The position numbers were made by a program, and so were the translations under genes. A model generated the notes under the pieces. That model searched no databases, was not told the origin of the DNA, and saw only the letters and a program-made list of their open reading frames with translations. From Micropterus salmoides (lineage: Eukaryota > Chordata > Actinopteri > Centrarchiformes > Centrarchidae): a stretch of 64,000 bases of DNA. Below, piece after piece: positions 45,915-55,920 of the stretch; within the stretch, counting starts at the first letter, position 1; each line of letters begins with the position of its first letter. The stretch spans positions 23,127,890-23,191,889 of the forward strand of contig NW_024044348.1 of NCBI RefSeq assembly GCF_014851395.1. Reading direction: 5' to 3'.

Positions 45915-47175
45915 CAGTATTGTGGAAAAGTTTTAAGCAGGTGTGGAAATTTTGTAAAGAAAGAATGATTTCCAAAAAACGGACATGTTAATAGATTATA
46001 TTTATCAATTACCAAATGCAGCAAGAGTGAACAGAAGAAAAATCGAAATCAAATCAATAGTTGTGTGACCAACCTTTGTCTTCAAAACGGCAATAATTCT
46101 CCTAGGTACACGTACACATAGCTTTTGAAGGAATTCAGCAGGTATGTTGGCCCAAACAACTTGGGGAACTGTATATTTATAGGGGGCTTAACTGATGTAA
46201 CAGGGAAAGGTAAGACAGGTCTAGCTTGGAGTCATTAGGTGACCCCATGTGTTCACTGAACTTCCAGCTCTAGTTATTTCATGTCATGTATTTGTCTTTG
46301 TTAAAGAGGCAACAGTTAAACTGATAAGGTAGAGACAGTAGCTCAGGCGTCAGAATAGCAGATACCGGTGATCTCTGGGCATCTGGCAAAGGTGAGTCTT
46401 ACTAGAATGTTTACAAGAACTTACTGGCTCCACAGATTAGAGTACAACTCATGGATAGTAATGGATTCCAGTATGATGTAGCATTGGAGTCTAAACATCA
46501 GATAGATTTGTTGTTCTAGGTTAAGGCCATGTAAAGATGACCTAATGAAGAAACATACAGGCACTAGGGTGAAGACAGAAACATAAAAGGGACCAAATGA
46601 TGTTATCCTTCAGATGGTTGGTTTTGGTATTTTTCGTTTGTTGTGTTGTGGGCACTGAATCTCCTCGGCTGGGCTCAATAAACCATGTGTTAAGTCTCCG
46701 AAATGTCTTCATCACAACTGAACCTGGCTCTTTTCAACAGGAACTATCCACAGTCCTTCTGTGGATTTAGGCAGCCTCAGTTGCTTCGCTATCTTCATGA
46801 AATCCCAGACAGACTCAATGATGTTGAGATCAGGGCTCTGTGGGGCCATGCCATCACTACCAGGACTTGTTCTTCTTTATGATGAAGATAGTTCTTAATG
46901 ACTTCCCCTTTATGTTTTGGGGGCGTTGTCATACTGCAGAATAAATTTGGAGCTAATCAGATGCCTCCCTGATGGTATTGCAAGATAAAAAAAGTATCTG
47001 CCTGTACTTCTAAGCATTGAGGAGACCATTATTTCTGACCAAATTCCCAACTCGTTTGCAGAAATGTAGCCCCATACTTGCAGGGAACCTCCACCATGCT
47101 TCACTGTTGACTGCAGACACTCATTCTTGTACCGCTCTAGCCCTTCGGCAAAGAAACTGCCTTCTGCTACAGCCA
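45915..47175 (-). mobile_element. Tc1-type transposon relic, interrupted
   Basis: The left end reads CAGTATTGTGGAAAAGTTTT next to TA, a Tc1 terminus. On the minus strand the transposase segment at 46910-47104 reads MKHGGGSLQVWGYIS, AIPSGRHLISSKFILQYDNAP (the D-region), with further broken code at 46745-46900 (CAATGATGTTGAGATCAGGG in inverse). The element is cut at 46170-46739 by an LTR-like insertion and is truncated near 47175, lacking the N-terminal DNA-binding part. Confidence 0.85.
46170..46739. mobile_element. probable solo LTR inside the Tc1 relic
   Basis: The segment starts TGTATATTTATAG and ends CTTTTCAACA, giving TGT...ACA ends, and is flanked by a perfect 5-bp duplication GGAAC (46165-46169 and 46740-46744). 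If it is removed with one copy of the repeat, the Tc1 sequence is continuous across the gap. A CTCAATAAACC block at 46674-46684 can be a polyadenylation signal in plus orientation. No internal retroelement genes are present. Confidence 0.72.
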
Positions 47176-48380
47176 GAAGATTTTGCTGATGCAGTGTAAC
47201 TACATTGTGTCTTGTTCCTCCTACACAGCTGTTTCTGTTTCAGTTAATGATTGTGTTTCAACCTACATGTTGATATTGACATATTACCAGTGGTTGTTTT
47301 TGTCCATTAACTACTCACAATGGATGCTTTACATTGATGTTTTTGCTAAGGAGCATGCTGAACAATTTCTGTGCCATGCGTTTTAAAGAGTGCATCTAGC
47401 TCCAGATAAGTAATTTACTACAGCCTCAAATTCAAAACACGTCAAACACAATTGTCAAATCAAAACAGCAGAGGCGCTTATATGCCACAGACCAATTACA
47501 GACCTTACAGAGTAGAATGATTAAAGCCCAGGATATTACAAATTAACTGCCAGGGTGAGACAAGTACTAGAGGAACTTCAACATTAGTAGTAAAGCTAGC
47601 TGTTAAAGGAGCCATTATAATCCCGGACTTCACCTATTACAGGTCTGCTTTTCCTATACACTACTTAGAAACAGGATTACCTTAATCCTGTTTCTACATA
47701 TGCATTAACTCAGTAAGTGTAACGCAAGTGTTACATACATGTTGACTTAAAAACAACAAAAAACAGAGCAAATAACAGAGCAAAAAACATAGAGTGCCTT
47801 TTTATTTTTTTACTTTACATGACGTTTAGCTTCCATACCGCATCAGTCCTTATGTATATGTCCTACTGTTCAATGTAATCTATTTTTACTATGTTTCTTT
47901 TGTAATATTGTTTATGTAAAATGTACAGTATATGTAGATCTAGCTCATATGAGTTTATGGTGTCTTTTAGGTGGGTTGGGCATAGTAGTATGCATGACAC
48001 AATAATAAAAACTTAATTCATTCATTCATGATACTATACTGTACATTCGTGGGAACTCACTATCTGTGAAGACAACACCAGATATCTTATTCTTTAATTT
48101 AAAGTCTATAGTAGTGTGATTAGGTATATTTCATGGCCAGTATAAAATATTTATAGACAGAAGACCCCTATGGTAGGTATAAGATGATCAACGAGAACAG
48201 AGGGAGATCTTGGAATGGATTACTGTGATAGATCTTTACCAAGTTTTAACTCCCCGGGTGCATGGAAAAATATTGAAAAGTAATGTAGGTTTGCGATTTG
48301 TGATACAACGCACAAAACCATCAACACAGTCAACAGCAGATGTGTGGTGAGTATTATGATAATCAGGATGTATTACTTAC

Positions 48381-48445
48381 ACATTAAGTGGTTGCCAGGC
48401 TGGCCACTGTGCTTTCATTTTAATAACTGTCAGGACGTCATCACC
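48381..48445 (-). CDS. spon1: spondin 1 exon: 65-nt internal exon, Spondin_N domain
   Basis: Reading down from 48445 gives 21 codons plus two bases, with DVLTVIK and QWPAWQPLNV, as in vertebrate F-spondin just before the APSAEF segment. The intron side at 48446-48451 reads CTGTAG on the minus strand (acceptor) and 48374-48380 reads GTAAGTA (strong donor). It starts in phase 0 and ends in phase 2, matching the phase-2 start of the exon at 37873, 10.5 kb downstream. It is the most upstream exon I could find. The preceding exon (family motif GNWSEKTHP and the rest of Spondin_N) was looked for up to 64000 and not seen. It is too short to show up as an open reading frame and would be easy to miss. 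Confidence 0.95.
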
Positions 48446-49134
48446 CTACAGAAGACAGACAGACAAAAAGACACAAAAACTCAATCTCAGTCCCCTGACA
48501 TAATCGACTTTTCACTCTTGAATCATCACGCTTCACTGGTGAATGATTAAAAAGGATCCATGGAAGACTTTTTTTCCATATCCACACTTCTATAAAATCT
48601 TAATGGTCAATGGATAATGGCGGTATGTGTGGTCAAAAAGATCTAAAAACTCAACTTCAAAAAAGTAAGAAAAGCAGTGAAGAACATGCAGCTATAGAGC
48701 ATAGATTATTTTAAATTTGAAGGAAAAAATTATAGTTAAATATAAAAACATGGCCCAGAAGGTTACAGACAACCTAAAACTAAATGTTTTCAACAGGTAA
48801 TGAGAGAAGAGCTTGCAACAAAATCCTCAGAGAAGTGTCAGAATGTTGGCACAAGTGCAAAGGACAGCTGAAACCAGTTTGGAAATTTCTGTGCAACAAC
48901 TGTAAAACATTAATCATGCACAAGTTTCATTTCTTTTTCCATGCACAATGTGAAATGTCACCTGCTCTGAAAAAAGAACGATGATTATCCAATCTTAATC
49001 CAAATGTAGTGGAGGGAGGGGGTCCTGCTACTGAAGCTGACAGTCTAAACTGTAAATGTCTCTCTTCCCCTTGACACTCATGACCCTACCTGACAGCTAC
49101 AAAGAATTAGACATGGGTGCATTTTGGTGCCATG

Positions 49135-49835
49135 TTATTTAGTTTAGTTTTAGTTTAGTTTATTTAGCACGTTTGGTACAAGTCCAGAACAATGCAAGGA
49201 GGGAACGAAGCCAGACTAGGCTTGTACAGAGTTCCACTCCTTTTCCCATATTAAGTCACGAGATATGCAGACTAAGCATCAAAGTAGAAGAAAAAAGAAC
49301 AACAACAAAAAACAGAACACACAAGAAAAAAAGAAAAAAATGAAAATAAAAACAACAAGCGATAGAAAGCAATTCAATACAAATCAACAATACTTAGAAA
49401 AGAAAAAGAAAAAAAAAAAAAAAACTACATAAAAGCATCAAGCTAGCAGTAGTAAACTCTTCAAATGCTTTTTAAAAGCTAAATAAGAGGACATTGATCG
49501 CAACGATGGACTTAAGTCACTCCAGAGCTTAGGACCTCTAAAAGAAATATTAAATTGATGTCTTGTAGTTCGTGTGACTGGTAAGACTAAGTTATTATTG
49601 CTATGTCTAGTGTGAAATGAATGAACATGTGAGATAGGAATAAACAAATTCTGGAAAGAATCTGGTAGATCTTGTTTCCTATATATAAACTTATGCATAA
49701 GTAAACATATTTGATAAATATTTACCTTATCAATAGGGAGAACTTTAAATTTATTATAAAGAGATTTAGTAGGTTTATAGAAGAAGATGTAAGAATGTAT
49801 TTTAAATCTGTTACATTTGTGCAACAAGGTACATT
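49135..49835 (-). mobile_element. LINE 3' fragment (C-terminal RT region and tail)
   Basis: The minus strand reads NKFKVLPIDKVNIYQICLL, HSFHTRHSNNNLVLPVTR and FRGPKLWSDLSPSLRS, SYLAFKKHLKSLL, the typical C-terminal domain of a non-LTR polyprotein. A TTTAGTTTTAGTTTAGTTTA tail at about 49138-49160 marks its 3' end. RT core motifs are absent. Confidence 0.75.
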
Positions 49836-49919
49836 TATCTGTTTTTTTCTGGCTTTATTGCCAAAACATGTATTACCTCTGACATAAATTAAAAAAACAG
49901 TCATTGGAAGATGAATACG

Positions 49920-50535
49920 GTGTTTTTGGATTAAAGAGCAGCAGACCACGATCCACCCGGCCCAAACAACCAGACCAGGCACCACGGCAGGTGCGGTGAT
50001 CACTTAGAGGAGAGGAAAGAGAGCCAGGAGAGGAGCCATGCTGCCCCAGCTTAGACTTAATTCTGCTCCTAAAGAGCCAGTCTGGACAAAATGGGACTCA
50101 TATTGACCAAGCAACAGAATTCAGAAACTGTTGTCACTGTTGCTAGTGCAAGACTCTGGCAAGATGAGAGGAGGTGGACTCTTTGTGTTTTACATCGATG
50201 ATGCTTAGTGCACAAACGCAGTCAACATGGACTCTGTTTCCCAAATGTCAGACTGTTTATTGTGAAGATGAAACTTTCATACTTGTTCATGTTTCATGTT
50301 GCTGCTGTTTACATTCACCCCATGCAAATTCAAAAAATCCACTGTGGAATGTATATATGCGTCTGTATATATGTTTATAAATAACTGTACGGTTTTATTT
50401 TATTTGATATGTTACCACATTTTAATATAGGCCTACACTTAATTATATGTTGTGTGTAGCATGAAGGAACTACAAATTTCGTTTTGTTATGTAGCCTTGT
50501 GCTGTATAATGACAAATAAACAACCTTGTACCTTG
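49920..50535 (+). mobile_element. LINE fragment with endonuclease code
   Basis: The plus strand gives SRPRSTRPKQPDQAPR-like code (49935), then ARLWQDERRWTLCVLH and HVAAVYIHPMQI (about 50290-50330), the APE-type endonuclease region of fish CR1/L2 LINEs with frameshifts. Near 50510 ATGACAAATAAACAACC resembles a LINE 3' tail, so the middle is deleted or this is a composite. It lies back to back with the minus-strand LINE fragment at 49135-49835. Confidence 0.6.
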
Positions 50536-51095
50536 TATAAAAGGACTCATCATGAAATGTAATAAAATACCACAACAGCATAAACTGAATATGTAGCTTC
50601 ACAAATAGTATAGTATTGTATTCACGGCGGAGCTAGTGTGTAGGATTACATTGCATTGCATATGTCTTTGCTATTGCATCTAACCCCTGCTGAGGGCATT
50701 TTGTGTTTGTCATTGTGGAAAACATAAAAAATACTCTTTCTCTTGAGCACGGTTCATGTAAACAGTGAAACACTAGAGTGTATTTACTTTCATCTTGCAA
50801 CCTCCCATTAAAAAAGCCCTCTCCTTTCCCCCAGAAGCCACCACAAAACATTTGAATTTTCTCTTCAGACAATGCCAAAAAAATTAAAAGTAATTACTTT
50901 TCATGCAAATTACTACTTCTCTTTAATAAAAAGGTGTGTATGTGTATTCATAATGTGTTTAATTGCTGTAATGATGTAAATAACCTTATTTCCTGTGGTC
51001 TTTGTTCTGGTAATATAATTGAGAGCACCCCAATCTTTTTCACTGTGTTATTGAATTTCATTGCAACAAATCTGACAGGCTGATAATAAGCACAG

Positions 51096-51126
51096 CATCC
51101 TTGAATCTATTTTAGATTCAAGGATG
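51096..51126. repeat. perfect hairpin, 14-bp arms with a 3-bp loop
   Basis: CATCCTTGAATCTA at 51096-51109, loop TTT, and the exact reverse complement at 51113-51126. Confidence 0.9.
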
Positions 51127-54100
51127 TTACTCATGGTAAGTTTCAAACTTAATGTTTTTTTGTTACACATTTCCACAACCTGACACAGTATTGTATTCTC
51201 TGTGAAGCTTTACACTTTCGAGTTAACATTTCAGTCCGTATTAAATCATATTTAGTGAGGCACTTGCAAACTACAATGAATAGCAGTTGACAAGTCTGAA
51301 AAAAAGAGCTACTTTTGGCTCATGTTCTCAATTCAAATTGTGAAAAAAAGTGGATGGCTTGGTCTTCTATACAGGGAAACACATTTATCTTTTTTATGAC
51401 ACTAGTTAAGTGTAGTTTGAGCTGTGACATTAATGCAGCTTCTCATGTTAATGCATGTAAAAAAAAAAAGAAAGAGAAAAGGCTTACTTTTTTGTTATTA
51501 ACAGACCATTTGTCTCTTAAATGTGATCTAGGACCATCCAATTTCCCAGGCAGAAGGTGCTTAGAAATATGTGTCTGATGAGGAATAGAGCTAGCAAATA
51601 TTGCTGTGAGACCTTTACAGAAAGAGATATCTCACAGCCAGCAGCGTCCAAGACAAGGACCACTAGTGAGCGAGCAAAAAAAAAGACCTTCGCCCACAAT
51701 TTAGTCTATTGGCAGCCATTTGCCAAACAAATTGAACTGTCAAGATGCAACTCAATACTGCTGGAAAGGACACATTTCATGTTCTGCACCTGCAAACCAG
51801 AAACAGCAACAGTTTTATCAGTCTCTCTCTCTCTTCTGGCTCTGTTTTACTCTTGGATATCCCAACATAATTATACCAATAACCAAAATATACATACACT
51901 GTATACAATGGGCTATTTCAATTAGTCTAGCCTCCTAATATTTTGTACAATTAGCGTGATTCTGCTTTGAAGGTGAGAAAATGTGAGAAGAAATTCTCCA
52001 CTGTGATGTAATTATAAAATATCAAAGTGGAGACCAGTGTTTGGATTTTAAAGTGGTGCAGCTCTGTTCCTCTCTGATAAAATTATTTGTTTCTTCTTAG
52101 GAGAGGACAGTCTGGACGCTACCCTTTCCCCAAAGTGTCAGTCAGTCATGCTGCTGAGGGCACCACTTTTAACAGGGATCAGAGGATATGACTGGATATA
52201 ATTGATGTCAGCTTTTAACCATTCACATCAGCTGGCACACTGTGTGCCTCTGCTGATGCAAAATATAGTGCAAAAACTAATCAGCAACACACATTAGGAC
52301 ATTTTTTTAAATAACTTGGAAATCTTGATGATAAAGCCTAATTCATATCTACAATGTACCAACTTTTCTGTGCTCTTAAAAGTAGAGTGTCATGTTTCAG
52401 GATCATCATGCTCATTAGCCACATCACTCAGCCTCTTATCAATTGTCAAATACACAAAATATACAAAGCATATTTGCATATTATTGTTGATGGTATATTT
52501 ATTTATCATGTATGTCGATGTGATAAGAATGTAAACTGTGTGTAGAAGTACGCCTCAAAGTGATCTTCACCCCAGCATCCTCTAAAGACTAAGTGATCCT
52601 CTTAGGACTCCTAGTCAACTGGTCAACTCTGGTCAATATTCCTTGTAATATTAAATTGTTACCTCCATTATTTCTGTAAGTCTAAGTAAATTCATTCTCA
52701 TTACTACTACACATTTGCTTGTTTAAGTTACTTTGTCTATTTGCGTATTGACTTTTATCTTGGTTATTTTTGCTGTTTTAGTTGTAGTGAGTAGTTACTA
52801 ATAAATGTGCATAAAATGTAAATGTATTTGTCTTGTGTTTGCTTGATTATATTTCGGACACCAAACTTTTCAGCCTGTGCTTCCCTGCTCTATATTTAAA
52901 CTAATATTGATATCATTATAATAACTGCCTATCATGATTCTTATTAGGACTATATAGTTATACTAGTAATAGATCATAAAACTACCTCTGATAGCTTGCT
53001 ACTGAGAAGGAGTTTTCCCCTTTGTTAGGCTTTCATGAGAATAATGATGTCAACAGATTTGTAGTCTCATCATAACGTTGAGCTAAATGTTCTGCTACAT
53101 GTGTATTAAACAGGGAACAGAGTAGAATCTCACTGTTTGCACTCATTCCCTTCAGGTATAATTGAGTCTTCAGTCAAATGAAGAAAATCTTTGTAGGATC
53201 AATATAGAGGATGTGATCCAATATTTCCCATCATTACTTAATAATGACCACAAACCCATCACTTAGTAACTCCCTAGACATTTTGATGGAATGGGTCAGT
53301 TTTATAATTAATTGCAGACTTGTTAGAAGAGTGTCCGCAAGCTATTCTGTAGCCAGAGGCTCATCTGCCCCTAGATACAGTACTACACATTTTCTTATTG
53401 CAGTGAGCGGTGAAGATGTATTTTCAACATCATGATTTTGACTTAACGTTAAAATGTATTAATTTGCTTACTTAGCAGTTACACATGTTTTAGCTGAGCG
53501 CTCACAGTTTTCATTTTAGTCACAAAAAAATTCATGCAAATCAAGAACATTACACAAGCAAATAGCCTGCTTCATCATCAAAAGCACAGCTTGCAGACTT
53601 CAGCTCAAATATTAATCTACCAAGTCAGCGGCCCTTATACCCTAATCGACTGCATTTGACACTGATACAAATTGCTCTGTGTGCAATACAACTCCTCAGA
53701 TATTCTATATGAAATGTAATCCCACAACTGTATTTTATTTGTTGTGTTTACATAATTCAGGCAGGGTCAATCCTGTGGCCCTCCTTAAACACTTTGTGTC
53801 TGCAGAAAGATACATTATGGTATGGATGCTCAGGGTCCTAATGACTCTGGCAACCCCTGACCTTTTATCTAACAACATCTTCAGGACAGAGCTTCCCCTT
53901 GAGCATGAATATGGTGACAGTTTCTATGAGTAGTTGAATAGCTTTTCAAAAATGTCATCAAATGTCATGTTTTCAGAAACAAAGAGCAACTGTGTTTTTA
54001 GCTTGTCAACCATGCATTTAAATACTATTGACTTCATAGACTACTACAAGACCTCGTGTGCTTTTGGTCTATAAAGGGCCATGTAATTTGTCAAATAAAT

Positions 54101-54527
54101 TTGAAACCATCAAAGTTTAAATTATTGGGTTAACATATTAGTAAACATTTGCAAAAATGTTCTATACGTTCCACTCATAACACATGGCTATAATGTAGCA
54201 TTATCATTTTGTCTCATTTTGCTTTGTTAGCCTATTTTGCAATTTGACTTGCATAAAGGTTTGTATTGGTATCATTGTGAGAAATAGTTGAAATAAAATA
54301 TTTAAAATAAAATACACTGATTTCAAAAGCGTTTTACATATATTTAGCTTTGCTGTTTATCATGTATGCAATTGTAAAACTTTCCTCTTTCCATAGAGGA
54401 AATCTTTCCATATGTCCATCCAATAGAGAAAATTATTAAAGTATGCTGCCATTAATAAAGTCACTTTTACTGCTTCACACAACTTTGCTGTTAGATTTAA
54501 TGGCTGTTAGCAGAGAGATTTATTGGC
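51127..54527. other. spondin 1 upstream intron, no exon recognised
   Basis: No spondin 1 exon or other gene was found. A plus-strand open frame at 53679-53933 appears to be part of a dispersed fish repeat (TGGATGCTCAGGGTCC, AATGACTCTGGCAACCCC) rather than a gene. Confidence 0.4.
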
Positions 54528-54531
54528 TTAA

Positions 54532-55916
54532 AGGGGCATTATGTAGTTTGCTCGTATGCGTGCTCGATTGAAGTCATGAGCGAGCATAATCCAAAACACA
54601 ACCACTGTCATACAAAAATCCTGTAATAAACACAGAAACACCAGCATGCAGGCTGTGGCTTTTCACTCAGACATGTTCAGGACTCAGACTCAGACTCTGT
54701 TACTTCAACGTTCCCGTGTCAGAGGTAGATCAACACCGGCTCCATATATATATCGGCACAATACTCCCGAAAAAAGGCAGAGTGACAGCGGCTATAGACA
54801 GGCAGGGAGAACAGACAGAGCTGGAAACTCAGGTAAACTCCCACTGCAACGTTACAGTAATAGTTTTATCAGCTGCAGGTTGAACTAATCTCTGCTCGTT
54901 ACATGATCACGGTAACGTTACATTTACTGCATTTAGCCGACGTGCTACAGCGTTAGCTCGCCTGCTGCTTTCAGTAACTATCTTTACTATCTGTGAATCT
55001 GTCTCCGGAGGCTCAGCAATGTCAACACAGCTACATGTATTGGATGATAATGAAACCGTTAGTGAGCTGGACTGAATATTATAACGAGACTGTTTCGCAC
55101 TTTATAACAGTTTGACCGAAGTAACTTTACTGTAACTAGTGTTAGTGGATGGTTCTTCCTCTGGGTTGTTGTGACCGTTTTGTTGCAGTGTTTTATGTTA
55201 TGTGGGTCACGTTAGTCACAGCGACAGAGGTGGAGAAGCTGTGTATCTGATTATTGGTAAAACCACAATAAACATAAACTGAATGTTACGAAGCAAACAG
55301 CAGCAGGTCCGAGCTGCCGTAGCGTTAGCCGGCTGCTCCTGACTGCATCACTATAGGCTAACGTTAGTAAACAAATCTCTCCACATTTGCTTTTTACCGT
55401 TACATCCTTTCTTACAGGGTAAATGAACAGTGGTACACATGATAGTAACATGGGTCACGCTAGTTGGTGAAGTAATGTGGAAAGCTAACGTTATATAACT
55501 TTGCACCGGATAACATTAGCAACTGCTTGGCGTTAGCCTGCGAGCTAACGTGACTTTCTCTGTGTTTCTCCAGCTTTACTAATGCTCACTTTGTTCTTAC
55601 TCGACATTATCTGAACCTGTTTGGTCTGATAGCACATAAACCTTTATTGTTGTTTTGGATCCTTACGTGGAGCCTGTGTTTTGCTGTGAGCCGGTTGTTT
55701 TATGGTGTTAGTGGACTGCATGTCGTTAGCTGCCGTGTTGTTGCTGTAGTATTAGTGTATCCGACCCGGAGACCTCACATTAAAAGCAGAACAGTGGCTG
55801 ATGCAAGCAACGGAGAAAACAGGCATATGCTTAATTTCTGAGTGAGTTTTGCGCCCACTGACAATAAGGCAATGACAATTTGAATTATTAAAATCAAAAA
55901 CTTACATATAGCCCCT
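54532..55916. mobile_element. 1.4-kb TTAA-flanked inverted-repeat element
   Basis: The ends are AGGGGCATTATGTAGTTT at the left and, inverted, AGGGGCTATATGTAAGTTTT at the right, each next to a TTAA (54528-54531 and 55917-55920). TTAA duplication points to the piggyBac target rule, although the end bases are not those of typical piggyBac elements. The interior is CpG-rich with repeated AACGTTA motifs and has no transposase. Confidence 0.7.
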
Positions 55917-55920
55917 TTAA

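Larger units (their letters stand above)
24700..48445 (-). other. spon1: spondin 1 (F-spondin) gene, 3' part: ten coding exons plus 3' UTR
   Basis: Ten exons in transcript order (48381-48445, 37672-37873, 35664-35804, 34404-34479, 34110-34292, 28430-28600, 28123-28290, 27645-27809, 25716-25982, 25433-25596) give 1602 nt, an open frame of 533 codons plus TAG. Every junction has GT and AG and compatible phases. The product matches the C-terminal two thirds of vertebrate F-spondin: end of Spondin_N, an acidic linker, then six thrombospondin type 1 repeats. From knowledge of the family, this is a secreted matrix protein of floor plate and other tissues that guides axons and binds APP and lipoprotein receptors; the last two repeats hold it on the matrix. 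The signal peptide, Reeler domain and most of Spondin_N are absent and should lie beyond 64000. Teleosts have two paralogues (spon1a, spon1b); I cannot tell which this is. Confidence 0.97.

Noticed and set aside
53679..53933. 84-codon plus-strand open frame (RVNPVALLKHFVSAERY...)
   Set aside because: The DNA resembles a widespread fish repeat (TGGATGCTCAGGGTCC, AATGACTCTGG), and no protein family or splice context fits.
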